This document shows positions 32,581 to 44,224 of a stretch of DNA of 64,000 bases, in pieces. A program made the position numbers and the translations under genes. The stretch lies in contig JAJHZJ010000311.1 in NCBI GenBank assembly GCA_023548195.1, forward strand, positions 7,046,811-7,110,810, given 5' to 3'. Position 1 is the stretch's first letter. The number at the start of each line of letters is the position of its first letter. Origin of the DNA: Bettongia penicillata ogilbyi. Lineage: Eukaryota; Chordata; Mammalia; Diprotodontia; Potoroidae. The notes beneath the pieces are model-generated. The model made no database searches. It worked only from the letters and a program-made list of their open reading frames with translations, and was not told the DNA's origin.

Positions 32581-33200
32581 CTAAAATCTAAATACGTAAT
32601 TCCTCACTAGTAACTAATTTTACTGGGGGATTGTAAATACATAATAAAACCTTTTGGATGGAGAAAGAGTTGGGCAGAGATACAAGGACCCACAGAAGCA
32701 CTAGAACTTCAGGAGGTGATCCTTTCAGTCTTTCATCCTGCCTTAAGGGGTTCTGATAGAGTTGATGGTAACAGAAATTGAAGGGAACTTCTCTGAGGAG
32801 AGGTCTTGTATCATGGTATCTGAGTCTTTGTGAAAAAATGTAACTTGGAGGATAGGAAAATATATGGAACATAAATGAACAGTGGAAAGATAGACATGAA
32901 ATGTCCAAATAGGATACCTATTGCTTCTCCTCGCCACTGCCCATCCCACATATTACCTCCATCATGAATTAATATTTCTGGGAATGATGCTCCTTAGTAC
33001 ATTCATTAAAAAAACACAGGTGGGAAAGGTAAGCATGGCAGAAAACTACTGAAAATAGTCTCATTAAGAGAAAAGTTGGTTAGAGGAGGCAGCAAAGTTT
33101 TGTTTCCTAGAATTCCAACTTTATCTGATGATCTTAGGGGATAAATGGAATATTACATTCTAGGAAGTCCTAGAAAGGAAAAGCATGAAAATAAGATATG
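32581..33200. other. Unassigned stretch
   Basis: No repeat firmly recognised. The minus-strand frames here (32588-32908, 32743-32949) overlap in different phases and show no family I know. Confidence 0.35.
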
Positions 33201-33204
33201 AAAT

Positions 33205-34160
33205 ATGATCCAGTTTATTAAAGATTTACTATGTATTAAGCACTGTGCTAAATAGTAGGGATACAAAAAAAAATTGAGCATACCCTCGTAGGAGTACCAA
33301 ACTGGCCAAAGGAAGTGGGATCATTAAAGTGTGTCTGGAATGGATAAAAAGTATACAAAAACAGAAAGATAGAAAGAGTACCTTATATTTGATCCTGGCA
33401 GGTGCAGAGAGGCTCTGAAGCTTACTGAATGGGGGGGGATGCATGGTCAGAACAATGCTTTAAAAAAAGCACTTTAGCAGCTGAGTTGTGGCTAAATTGA
33501 AGAAAGAAACAACTTGAGGCTGGGAGACTAATAAGAAGGTTACAGCAATAGTCCACACAATAGGTAATAAGTGCATAAATTAGGATATGAATATATTAGA
33601 CATATATGATATGTGAAGGTAGAAATGACAATTTTTGGCAGCATATTGGATATGTGGGGTAAGAGGTAGGAGTGTAGGATGAAACAAAAGTTGCAGGCCT
33701 TGTTAATCAGGAAGATGGTGATATCTTCACTAGTAGGAGGGAAAAATTAAGGAAAGATGGCTTGAGGTTAAAGATATCAAGTCCTATTTTGGACATATTG
33801 AGTTGGGAATGCTTATAGAACATCCAGTTTAAGATGTAGATACAGTTGGTGATGAAGGACTTAATAGTTCAGGGCAGACAACAGAGCTGGCTGCATAGGT
33901 AGATCTGGGTATTACCTGCATAGAGAGTGACTGAATCCATGGGAGCTGAAGAAATTAACAAAACAATTAACAAAAAAGACTGAATGATCAGACAGATAGG
34001 AGGAGAACTAGGAGAGAACAGTGGCACAAAAGCCTAGAGAGAGCCAAGAATCTAGAAGGTGATAGATAAATAGTTCCAAATGTTGCAGAGAATAGAGAAT
34101 GGAGCTATAATTTCCTTGGTATAGGGGAGTCTCTCTAGAAATGAAAGTTGGCACATTCTT
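33205..34160 (-). mobile_element. L2 LINE, long minus-strand copy
   Basis: The full order of reversed L2 is present: tail GTATTAAGCACTGTGCTAAA, AGGTGCAGAGAGGCTCTGAA region, ATGGTCAGAACAATGCTTTA, AGCAGCTGAGTTGTGGCTA, TAAGAAGGTTACAGCAATAG near 33532, TGGATATGTGGGGTAAGAGG near 33647, GGACATATTGAGTTGGGAAT near 33793, TAGATCTGGGTATTACCTGC near 33901, CCATGGGAGCTGAAGAAATT near 33938, and ACAGATAGGAGGAGAACTAGG near 33991. It spans about 950 bases from the 3' end into ORF2, with frames broken. Confidence 0.85.
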
Positions 34161-34284
34161 TGTAACTTATAGTCTTAGAGAAGTGTCTAGAATGCTGAGG
34201 AGGTCCAGGGCAAATCACAACCTCTCAGTACTCTAGGCAACACCTCATTTTGCAGATGATGATCTAATTATAAAAGGGTAACCA

Positions 34285-35135
34285 ATTAAGGAAATACAAA
34301 TAAATAATACTGACCCAAATGGAAGAAATGACATCATAAATGATAAGTGGATAAAAGAGCAGATCACAGAATCAATACATAATTATATTAAAGAGAATTA
34401 TAGCAATGGGACAAAATAACAAAACAAATGGGATGCAACTAAAAGTTTTCAGAAAAAATTTAATTTATGAAAATATCAAAGACAGAAAAAAGATTACTCA
34501 ATTCAAAGAAAAATTAATAATTTTATATAAATTCTTTTATAATATATTAAATTTAATTATATTAACATTTATATTAATTATTAAAAAGAAAAACTTTTGT
34601 GCACATAAAATGAATGATGCCAGAATAAGCTATCAAGTAGCTAAAAAAATCTTTGCTTCAAATATCTCTTCCTAATATCTGAAGTATATACCTAGGTATA
34701 TATGTACATACATACATATACATGTTATATATGATACGGAATTCACTCAAACATATGACTAAGAGTCATTCCCCAATTTAAAAAAGGCCAAAAGTGATAC
34801 AAAGCTTAAAAAAATCATGTATATATATATATTCCAAATACAGTGCTCCCTTCCAACTAACAAGCGACCCTTTTATAAAAGGAATATAAAAGAAAAAATA
34901 TAGTTCAGCAAAAGCAAATAATACAGTGACCATGTTTGGCAGTATGTACGATAATCTAGAATCATCATCTCACATCACTGCAAAGAAGGGACCCAACAGG
35001 GTTTTTTTTTATGAGCCAAGTTTTATCATTACTTTTATAAAAAAGAACAATGAATTTTAAGGGTAATGATGTAAACTATCAATAACCCTAGATAAAATGC
35101 TCCATATCCATAATAATACAGTTAAGCTTAGAAAA
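34285..35135 (+). mobile_element. L1 LINE ORF2 fragment, plus strand
   Basis: GAGCAGATCACAGAATCAAT, GAATTATAGCAATGGGACAAA and AAATGGGATGCAACTAAAAG (34428-34447) match the L1 ORF2 stretch after the endonuclease. Later blocks include AAAATCTTTGCTTCAAATATC and AAGAGTCATTCCCCAATTTA (34761-34780) from the C-terminal part, so there is an internal deletion. A TA-rich run (34684-34735) is embedded. Confidence 0.65.
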
Positions 35136-35154
35136 CTTTATTATGTAATTAATA

Positions 35155-35531
35155 TTAAGTGAATAGAATTTTTCTTGTTAGGGAAGCAATAAAAAGAAAA
35201 TAACCCCCATCCTCATGGACATTATATTCTACTGGAGGATGTGGTGCAAGAGGTATCCAAGTAAGAAAACAAAAGAACATACCAAGTAACACAAAGTAAT
35301 TTAAGAGGGAGGGAGTGTTAATGACTAAGGGAATCTGGAAAGGATTTGGGTAGAATCTGCACTTGAGATGTGCTTTTGGCCAGGGGAATATGAGGAGATA
35401 ATACACCTTCCAGATGTGAGTCACCACTTGTACAGAAGCACAGAGGTAGGGTGTGGAATGTAATGCACAGGAATCAGCTGGAAGACCAGTTTGACTATAA
35501 TAGAGCATATAAAAAGGGAGCAAAATGAACT
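35155..35531 (-). mobile_element. L2 LINE, minus strand, left part
   Basis: CCCATCCTCATGGACATTAT (tail-side block), GGATTTGGGTAGAATCTGC, AGAAGCACAGAGGTAGGGTG and GACCAGTTTGACTATAATAGA follow reversed L2. The element is split by a SINE and resumes at 35758. Confidence 0.65.
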
Positions 35532-35757
35532 AAGATTGGAAATGGCAGCGAGATGGTATAGGGGACAGAACACCGGGCCCAGACACTTAGTCGGTGTGTG
35601 ACCCTGGGCCAGTCACTTAATCCTGTTTGCTTCAGTTTCCTCATCTATAAAAAGTATTAGAGAAGGATATGGCCAAATACTTTAGTATCTTTGCCAAGAA
35701 AAGCCTAAATGGGGTCACAAAAAATTGGACACACCTGAACAACAACAAAGACTGGAA
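35532..35757 (+). mobile_element. tRNA-derived SINE with RTE-type tail, with target duplication
   Basis: A complete SINE, from GCAGCGAGATGGTATAGGGG through GGGCCAGTCACTTAATCCTG, TTCAGTTTCCTCATCTATAA and AAATGGGGTCACAAAAAATTG to GGACACACCTGAACAACAAC. It is flanked by AAGATTGGAA (35532-35541) and AAGACTGGAA (35748-35757), a 10-base target-site duplication with one mismatch in the host L2. Confidence 0.85.
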
Positions 35758-35935
35758 GGAGAGGTGGGAATCAGAAGAAGGAGGATAGGAATGTATTTTA
35801 TCAGGAACAGAAAGCAATTTAAGATTTTTGAGTTGAGTTTCCAACATATGGGAAGATGTATATTTTATGAATATTTGACAATTTTGTCAAGGATAGAATG
35901 GAGAAGGGAGAAGAAAGAAATGAAAATTAAACAAC
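35758..35935 (-). mobile_element. L2 LINE, minus strand, right part
   Basis: This continues the L2 split by the SINE (GGAGAGGTGGGAATCAGAAG, GAATGTATTTTATCAGGAAC). Divergence rises toward the right and the end is uncertain. Confidence 0.5.
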
Positions 35936-36044
35936 TTGTGAAGTTTCAACTCATGCCCATCACATTAGTAGATTTGATAAAAGATGGAAATAATCCATGT
36001 TGGAAATGCTCTGAAGTGAAATACCCTAAATGAGACTGGAGGTA

Positions 36045-36425
36045 TGCTTAGTCCAGCAATTCTAGAAAATAATCCGGAATTATGTGATAAAAGCTACTAA
36101 ATTTTTCATATCATTTTCCCCAATAAACTCATTTCTAAGTATACAACTCAAGAAGATCAATACTAAAAAGAAAACTCATATAAAAGTACAAAAATATTCA
36201 TACGAATGCTATTTAATAGCAAAAAACTAGAAACAAAGTGGATACCCATCAATTGGAGACTGGATAAACAATTTGTTGCATATGTTGCAATGAAATACTG
36301 TGGCATAAGAAATGAGAAATACAAGTTTAGAGAAATTTGAAAAGACTCATATGAACTGATACATATGTGAAAAAAGTCAAGAGAAGAATACATACAATGA
36401 CTGCAACCAAGTATGTGAAAACAGC
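36045..36425 (+). mobile_element. L1 LINE 3' fragment
   Basis: AAGTATACAACTCAAGAAGA, ACAAAAATATTCATACGAATG, CCCATCAATTGGAGACTGGA (36245-36264), GCAATGAAATACTGTGGCAT and GACTCATATGAACTGATACA follow the end of L1 ORF2. Confidence 0.75.
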
Positions 36426-36559
36426 ATCAACTTCAAAATTCATGGTTGAATCTATCCAAACTGTTTTTGTTGTCATCATCATTAGGCGGGTTTAGGAATG
36501 GGTAGCTGGGGAAAGACTCTTCATAATGACTGAATCTGCAAGCTGGCTCTGATTTCATC

Positions 36560-37030
36560 ATAGAAGAACATGAAAATGTCCTTTTCAAAGTCATTAATGA
36601 ACTCCTTCTAGATGCCAAGTCTGATGATGCTGATCCCTCCCAACCCTGTCTGTTGCATTTGACACTGTTGACTACTGTTCTCTTTCTGGACACTCTCTGG
36701 TGACACTACTCTTTCACCATTAGATATTTCAAGAAGGATGTCCCAAATACATCTCAAACCCAACATATGAAAAATTAAACTCATCTTTCCTCCAATGCTG
36801 AAGACTCCATCATCCTTCCAGATGCTTAGATTCAAAACCCCGATACTACCTTTGACACTTCCCTCTCCGTATATACAACCAGTTGCCATTTCTATGACTC
36901 CATGTCACTCACATATACTCTCTACTACACAATGATCATGTTAGCTCAGGTCTTCTTCACTTCTTATCAAGATCACTGCGAAAGCCTCCTAACTGGTATC
37001 CCTACCTGGTCTACCATTTCCTATGCTCTA
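36560..37030 (+). mobile_element. L2 LINE, plus strand, ORF2 to 3' UTR
   Basis: It contains CATTAATGAACTCCTTCTAG, GCATTTGACACTGTTGACTA (36654-36673; the AFDTVDH motif of L2 reverse transcriptase), ATCTCAAACCCAACATATGA, CTCCATCATCCTTCCAGATG, CCTCCTAACTGGTATCCCTA and CTGGTCTACCATTTCC. It has internal deletions and no intact frame. Confidence 0.8.
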
Positions 37031-37154
37031 AGAGAAAACATAAACTTCTTTGTTTACCTTTTAAAGTCTCTTCTTGAGAATTCTCTTGATGTTCTTTGCA
37101 AGATAGGTGTTAAACTCAGTTATCTGAAGTCAAGTTTTCTTAGGTCTTTTCTTT

Positions 37155-37315
37155 GTCCTTATAGGCCATATAGTCCAACCCCTCCATTTCCCCCATGAGG
37201 CACGGAGAGATGCAAAGGCTTGTCCATCATCATATCACCAGCTAGTGTGTGTCTGAGGCAACACTGAAAACCTCACGTTTTCCTTACTACAGCTTGAATG
37301 TCCTGTCTTCTAATC
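37155..37315 (-). mobile_element. MIR-like SINE, diverged, minus strand
   Basis: CATATAGTCCAACCCCTCCA, CCCCCATGAGGCACGGAGAG, AAAGGCTTGTCCATCATCAT, ACCAGCTAGTGTGTGTCTGA recall the reversed tail and CORE of a MIR-type SINE. Confidence 0.5.
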
Positions 37316-37344
37316 AATATTGTTTTTACAATAATTTAAGCGAG

Positions 37345-37425
37345 AGATGCTGTCTCTAAATCAGGCATCCCTTTATTAAGTCCTGGCACAGAGTAAATGG
37401 TTACTAAATGTTTGCTGGCTGACTG
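37345..37425 (+). mobile_element. L2 tail fragment
   Basis: GTCCTGGCACAGAGTAAATGG and TTACTAAATGTTTGCTGGCTGAC form a plus-strand L2 end lying tail-to-tail with the next minus-strand copy. Confidence 0.6.
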
Positions 37426-37427
37426 TC

Positions 37428-38135
37428 TAGCAGACACTGTAATAAGTCTGGAGATAGCAAGAAAGTCCAAAACCAGCCCTTGCCCTTAAGGAGTTCACAG
37501 TCTACAGGAGGAGACAACATGAAAACCTCTATGTGCATACAAGATAAAAAAGATGATTTGGGGATAATCAAGAGAAAGAAAGCACTAGCATTAAGGGGGA
37601 ACAGGAAATGCTTCTCATAAAAGGTGGGATTTTAATTGGGATTTGAAGGAAAGCAGGGAAGCCAGATGAGGAGGGAGAGCACTGCAGGTCTGGAGTCAGG
37701 AGATGGAATATTTTTATGAAGAACATCAAGCAGGTCAGTGTTACTAAACTGCAGAGTAAATGGGTGGGAGTAAGAATAATAAGAAGACTGGAAAGATAGG
37801 AGGAACAGAGGATTTTATATCTGTTTTGGAGGTGAGAGGGAGCCATTGGAGTTTACTAAATAGAAGATGATATGGTCAGATCAGCATACTAAGAAGATTT
37901 ATTTAACGCTGAGTGGGGGATTAACTGAAACAGGGAGATACTAGAGGCAGAAATCAATGAGAAACGGCTATTGCAGCAGACCAGGCGTGAAGTGATGAGG
38001 GCCTGCACCAAAGTAGCGGCAGTGTTAGAGGAGAGAAAGGGGCACATAGAAGAGATGTCATAAAGGTAAAATCCACAGAACTTGACAACAAATGACTACA
38101 GGGGAAGCAGTGAGACAGGCTTCAGAGTTGAGGAA
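37428..38135 (-). mobile_element. L2 LINE, minus strand
   Basis: Reversed L2 in order: ACCAGCCCTTGCCCTTAAGG, AGAGCACTGCAGGTCTGGAG, AACTGCAGAGTAAATGGGTG, GGAAAGATAGGAGGAACAGA, GAGCCATTGGAGTTTACTAA (37840-37859), ATGATATGGTCAGATCAGC, GGCTATTGCAGCAGACCAGG (37966-37985), TGATGAGGGCCTGCACCAAA, ACTTGACAACAAATGACTAC. Confidence 0.85.
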
Positions 38136-39540
38136 AACAAATGAAACTTTTGATGAAAATCTTCTCTTAAAGTCTGTCATCATCACAATGAAAATTTCTG
38201 ATGTCAATATACTCCTCCTTTAGAAGAAAAATTATAACTATATGCAGTCAGATTGTGTATTTACTGGATCAGTAATGGATAAAGATACAGGATATTCTAA
38301 CATTACTAATGGTTAATTACAGTAATTGTTAAAGGACAAAACTGCTTTTCCTCACTGGCACTGATAGAAAAAAAGGATGGAAAGTTAAGAGGAGAATCAA
38401 AGAAATTGGTATTATCATGACATATCCCAATTTTCAAATACTCGAGAAATTTTCTATTCTTTTTGGCATCATATTTAAATTACAAGCCTCTTTAACAAGG
38501 AGAACCACATCTTCCATCACTTAATATATTACTGCTTTCAAACTTTACTCCTGAAGAACATCTCATATTCTTTTAATTTCCTGAGTCTTGGCAGTTTCCT
38601 CATTTGCACCTCAACTTCTATCTCCTTTTGTCGAGCCTTTTATCTAATGTATTTCCTAATGACTTACCAATAACACATCAAAGTTTGATACAATGATAAC
38701 ATACAATAACTAGTATACCTTGTACATAAGGTATTTAATGCTAATAATGCACTATTAACAGAACATCTATTTGGAGTTGCTTCCCCAGTATTGGATGTTA
38801 TATGAGTACTGGATCCATATTCTTTTATTAATTTTTTCTTTTAATCAGTAGCAGGAATTTTTGTGATGTTTAGCCAGAGTAAACATTGTAGTCATTTACT
38901 GACACAAACCTGAGCTACAAAAAGTAATTAATATGAAAAAACCTTTGCTAGGACCCAGAGTTAGAAGGGACCTCAGAGGTCACCTAATCCCATCCTCTTC
39001 TTTCATTTTCTTCCTTTTATGTTATTGTCACACATTTTTGTTTTGACACAGCATTGATTTTTCAACATCAGCCCAGAGGTCCTACAAAATAAATTCATAA
39101 AACCCACTGCTTCGAGGCAAAAATTATTATTTATTTATGTAGTTTAGCATGTCAGAAGATTCAACTGAATCATATTATCCTGAGATAATTTCATAAAACT
39201 AGAAAGCCAACAAAAAGAAGAAAAATGGAAAGATTTCTGTAATAAACTATTTTCTTCATCAATGACAATGGAGTTACCATACTTGGACTCTACTATCATA
39301 CTTCCTGTATGCAGAAAGAGCAATGGTAGGAGAAACAAAGATGGCAAGAACAGGTGGAGTAGTCCAAGGACACATGAAGGAAGTCTATAGGATACAACAT
39401 AATTTGAGGATGCCAGGGATTGATTCTTAAGATACATAAAAAAACAAGAGAATGATAAACATTTGGGAAACACCCCCTCCAGATGTTATTGTTACAAAAA
39501 AAAAGGAAATGAGAAAATATCAATAATTATTAATCACTAT
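38136..39540. other. Mostly unassigned AT-rich stretch
   Basis: Apart from a short MIR-like tail (CCTCAGAGGTCACCTAATCC at about 38970) I recognise nothing. The minus frames at 39144-39473 and 39296-39523 overlap in different phases without known family text. Confidence 0.35.
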
Positions 39541-39654
39541 TCCTGGGCACCTCGGTGGCCTGACTTCTAGAGGACCTGACTTCAAATCTGGCCTCAGATA
39601 CTTACTAGATGTGTGATCCTGGGCAAGCCACTCAACGTCATTTGCCTCAAAAAA
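39540..39654 (+). mobile_element. tRNA-derived SINE, short, with target duplication
   Basis: GGGCACCTCGGTGGCCTGAC, GGACCTGACTTCAAATCTGG (B box), ACTAGATGTGTGATCCTGGG and CAAGCCACTCAACGTCATTTG, then an A run. AATCACTA stands on both sides (39532-39539 and 39655-39662), fitting an 8-base or longer target-site duplication. Confidence 0.85.
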
Positions 39655-39879
39655 AATCACTACAGCATTCTCATTTCAACAAAATTTTTCAAGGAAAAAT
39701 CTACAGATATGCTTAGAATGAAGGTATAAAAAAAGGAACAAGTAGGCTTCACAAATGATATTCTTACTATGACTGCAAGGTACAGAAAATATAAAATCCC
39801 TGTTTGGATTGTTGCTTCTTAAACAGTCTGACTCCATGAAGCAAAATGTTATCTTAAACGTTTTGTTTCAACAAGGTGT

Positions 39880-40560
39880 ATCTCATCAATACATTATAAT
39901 CATACAAGATTTCTTGAAAGATGTAATAACCCCATTTATTACCATCAGAACAATAGTATTCCATCATAATCATATACCATAATTGTTCAGCATTGCCAAA
40001 TTAATGGGAATCCCTTCAGTTTCTAATTCTTTTCGACCACAAAAAGAGCTGCTATATTTTTGTACGAGTCCTTTTCCCTTTATCTCCTTGAGGTATAGAT
40101 CTACTAGTGGTATTGCTGAGTCAAAAGGGACACAGCCTTTTGGGCATAGTTTCAAATGGTTCTCCAGAATCACTGGACCAGTTCACAGCTCCACCAACAG
40201 TGCACTAGCGCACCCATTTTCTTACGCTCCTAGACGTTTCCATTTCCTTTTCTGTCATCTTAGGCAATCTGACAGGGGTGAAGTGGTATCTCAGAGTTGT
40301 TTTAATTTGCATTTCTCTAATTACGAGTGAAGTAGAGCATTTTTTATACGACTACCGATAGTGTTGATTTCTTCCTCTGAAATCAGCTTGTTCAGATTCT
40401 TTGAACATTTATCAATTGGGAAATGATTTCTAGTTTTATAAACTTAGCTCAGTTCTCCGTATATTTTAGAAATGGATATGTCTTTATATTTTGAAAACTT
40501 TAAATGTCACACAGTTTGAAGAGTACTTTTGGTATGGCAAAATCTATTAAAGTTGTTTTT
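39880..40560 (-). mobile_element. L1 LINE 3' ORF2, minus strand
   Basis: Well preserved reversed L1: TACCATAATTGTTCAGCATTG, CAGTTTCTAATTCTTTTCG, CTTGAGGTATAGATCTACTAG, TATTGCTGAGTCAAAAGGGA, GGTTCTCCAGAATCACTGGA, CACAGCTCCACCAACAGTGC (40183-40202), GGGGTGAAGTGGTATCTCAG, TTAATTTGCATTTCTCTAAT (40301-40320), and CAATTGGGAAATGATTTCTA. It is one of the least diverged L1 copies in the window. Confidence 0.9.
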
Positions 40561-42405
40561 CTTAAACTTTTACAGATCGACATTCTGTCCCAGTGGTCAC
40601 AGGCAACACTTCTGTCTTAATTCTCTTGTTCCAAAATAGTTTGTTGGCAGAATTAACAAGGATATTTAGGAATTGTAAGATGAGGCTTTATGTTAGTTTA
40701 TAAATGACAGTGAGGTTTTAGCATATAATTCTAGTTACTTGATAGTGTTTTTCTAAGCACCCAATGGATGAAATTTTTTTTTGCAACTTACATACTGCAG
40801 TTTTAATTTTACTGTCTAATCTTCCTCAGTATATCCAGGTTCCTTAAGGATTACTTTTTTCTTTTGGTAATTTTTAGTGGCAATGACCTGATTTTGAATT
40901 GCTATAAAAATCCTTTTTATCCTAAATGTGTATGACTTAGTCATCTATTTGATGTTTGTCTATATATGTTGGTTGAATTCATGTAGTTGATATTCAACAT
41001 ATTCAGAAGTATGTAGGTGTTATCAGCCTTTACTACTACTGTTTTGTGAAGAGAAGTCTATTACTTTTAAAAGCATTTGTTAATATTTAACCTGTTTATC
41101 ATGTGCTCTAAGAACATTAATCTTTTCTCTCTCATTTTATATGGAAGATACAGAAATATACCTTGGGGGTGATTAGCCCTGTGTTTCATCAATACTGTAT
41201 GAGTTTTTGTCTAGATCTACTGTTATTCATTTTATGGTACTAGAATTGAAAAGGTGATAATTTCTCTTAGGTGTCATATTAAACTGTAGGATGCCAGTCA
41301 GACTCTAATAGATATCTAGCTTTAGCTTTCCTTGTAATAGTCATATCCCAATGGTCCATATATTTTGCCTAGAGAAGTCCAAGGCATTAGTAAGAATAAC
41401 TTTCATTTATTGGTTCAGTTTGGTCTCTATTTTCAAGCTCAAAGTCTCCAATATTCCTTGGAGTACATTTCCAAGGGATGAAATAGCTATTTAAAGTACT
41501 TTTTGTACTTTTCACATATACATTCCATGTATGTCAGTTCTATTCAGGAATAATGATGATAGATTTACAATTAGGCAGAACCAGAGCATGCTCAAACTAT
41601 CTCCCTGGAAAAGGCCATATTTTATGAATTGATTTCTCTTGACATTACTGTGTTAGATTTACATTTAAAAAAAAAGGATAGTTTTCCATATGAACATCAA
41701 ATACTTCAGTGTTTGAGAGCTCTGCTTGAATCCATCTGATATATCTGCTGTACTTGACTAAGCCATGAATGCAGAACTCAGTCAAAGGCTTGAAAGATAA
41801 TTAATAAAGGCAAAGCAAATGTTATCGTACCTTTGTGTGGCTTAGTGAATTTATCACTGAGTCAAGAATGAGCTGTTCTTTATACCTCTGACATGTTTTG
41901 ACACAATTTTTTTGTACCTGACTTAGTACATTGTTTTTCTTGAAATTGCCTAGATATTTGTTTTAGTAATTGAAGCTATGACTGTTTGGTAAAAAGTATA
42001 CAAATAAGTAACTGATTTCTATTTGGAGAGTCACTCACTGAGTGGCAACCCATCACTCTCCCTTCCCCCGCCTCACTTTGATGCAACTATCATTATTATT
42101 CATTAAATGAATAGTAGGATATGCCAGATTCCCATTTCATGTTTGATCAACAGGCTGTTGTTGCTTTTGACTACTTTTGACCACAGAGAGAGATGAGAAA
42201 ATTTCTACTTCCTTATTTAAGTGTTTTCTTGCTTCTCTAATTTGTTTCTCAAGCTTTGATGTATGGTATAGTTTTTCATTGATGCTGAGCTGTTTATTTT
42301 GTTTTTTCATTCAATTCACTTTAACCTTTTGGCTTTCATTTTTAACTGTTGATTAAAGATTGCAGGAATTTCTGACACATTTATTATTGTTATTTACTCA
42401 TGTAG
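40561..42405. other. Unassigned 1.8 kb AT-rich stretch
   Basis: I cannot place this in a known family. It follows the minus L1 without a clear border, so part of it may be older L1 or another LINE on the minus strand. Confidence 0.35.
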
Positions 42406-42407
42406 CT

Positions 42408-42560
42408 TTGTGGAAAATGAGTTAGAGAGACTGGAAGCAGGGAGACCAGTTAGGAAGCTATTATTACAACTGTCCAGAAGAGAAGCCGTGTAAGTGGAGG
42501 GAAGGAGACGACGGATAATAGCACCAAAGAAATAGAGATCAACAATCCCTAGCATGCCAG
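42408..42560 (-). mobile_element. L2 fragment, minus strand
   Basis: GAGACTGGAAGCAGGGAGAC, CAGTTAGGAAGCTATTATTA and CTGTCCAGAAGAGAAGCCGT correspond to the reversed L2 block GCCTGGACTATTGCAATAGC and its neighbours. Confidence 0.75.
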
Positions 42561-43875
42561 ACTATGCCAATCTCTGGTCATGGATTAACTGCAACATGGA
42601 ACAGGGCAAGTTATGCTGCTCATCTCCTTTCCCTCCTTAGAGATTTAGGGAAGTGACTGATGGGGGCATCCCATAAAATTAAACTGGCAACATCTTTATA
42701 ATAATGGCCAAGTTTTGCTTGCTATGCAAAGTCCTCCCCGGGACATACTTGAGTCCGAAAACTTACTAAAAGACATGGGCACTAATGGCACTAAAAGAGT
42801 GTTTTTAAAAGTTTTTTTCAGTGGAGTTAACTTATTAAGCAAGATATTAAAAATTTTTGCCTCAGTGTAGACAACATGAAAAGCCAACCACTAGAAATGT
42901 AATATTTCTTTTTAGGAAGTAAACTTAATAAAAACAACACCAAAATCAACATGGAAAATATGAAGGAAATGTTAAAAAGGGTCAAATGTACACCCAAATC
43001 TGATATATTACATAGATCATTCTTCCTTCTGATGCATTTGCAATCTCTATATAGTTTTATTTTGTACTGTAAAGAAATGCAAAAATGGAGTGATAGCAAA
43101 AAGAGGTTTTGAAAGGGCATTGTTTTATCCTCAGATGAAAATTCTAAGAATTTAACAAGTTTTTCCATTAGACTAATGTTTTCCTGCATTTTCATTAGAT
43201 TTTATGAGGATCAGTAAAGGATCATCCTGTCTGATGGCAGTGCCAAGAAAGGAGGATACTGAGAAAATAGTTTCTTCAGTAAGTGTTTATTAAATTGAGT
43301 CTTTTGCTTAGTTTTTTGGCAGCTGACCTTTAACGTATCCAGGATCTGAATACTGCTTTCTACTGCTATGATTATTCCATATGAAGGCAAAAACATGTTA
43401 CAATGATAGAATCCAGTCCAAACAAACAAATAAAATTAAGAACGTAAAACTCTCAGATTAATTTTTCTTTACTTGAATGTAATAAAAACTGTACCTTTTC
43501 CAAAGTTGCTTTAAAACTGTCACACATATTTTGCCGAGTCCAATTCTATGTTGCACAGTCATGCGCAATGAGAACAGGAAAGGAAATGGAGGCTTTTTGA
43601 AGATGAAATAAAACTTTTTCTTTTTATGTAAAGGCAGAACACATAAGTGCAGATTGCCACTGATGCAATTACCCATGTAGAAGAGTCTGGGCACCTACTT
43701 CTGGAAGCCTCATGATGAGAAGTGATGGAGATGCTTGGAGCACGTATAATCACTCTGTAACAGATTCTAGTCTGTTAAGTACATGTTTAATAGTGGCCTA
43801 ATAGTTGAGGAAATGGAAATAAAAGAGCCTTCACAAGGCATTAGATGGCACAAAAATTTCTCACTTGATGTGACT
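42561..43875. other. Unassigned AT-rich stretch
   Basis: Several short minus-strand frames occur (longest 122 residues, 42827-43195) with no recognisable domains. No repeat was recognised. Confidence 0.35.
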
Positions 43876-44224
43876 TTTGTTCAGCTGACTTCATTCTGCT
43901 AGATGGTGTCCAGGGAGAGCCAATGTTGAAGAAGAGGCCTCAGGCCACCTTGACATTCTGTTCTTTCATTCTGGTGAAGGAAGTTGCAGTAAAGAACTTG
44001 CAAGGAACCCAAGAGTCCACGTGTCCAATCCATGCTAGATTTAGTGGCCAGCTCAGCACTTGGTGCATCGATGTTCTGGGGAAGCTGTGCTAAGGCTGAG
44101 CCCACTCTCCCTAGAGATGGAGGCGGTAGAGGAGAAGTGTGTCCTCATGGTGCTGGAAGTGGGGGATGTACTCCTGGTTCTGTCTGATCTTCAAAGTCAA
44201 CACCATTTTATAAATGCTAAAATA
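43876..44224. other. GC-richer unassigned block
   Basis: A 350-base block with higher GC than its flanks and open frames on both strands (minus 43899-44105, plus 44060-44263). Text on the minus strand such as PQNIDAPSAELATKSSMDWT looks protein-like, but I cannot assign a family. A processed pseudogene fragment, an LTR piece or chance are all possible. Confidence 0.25.
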
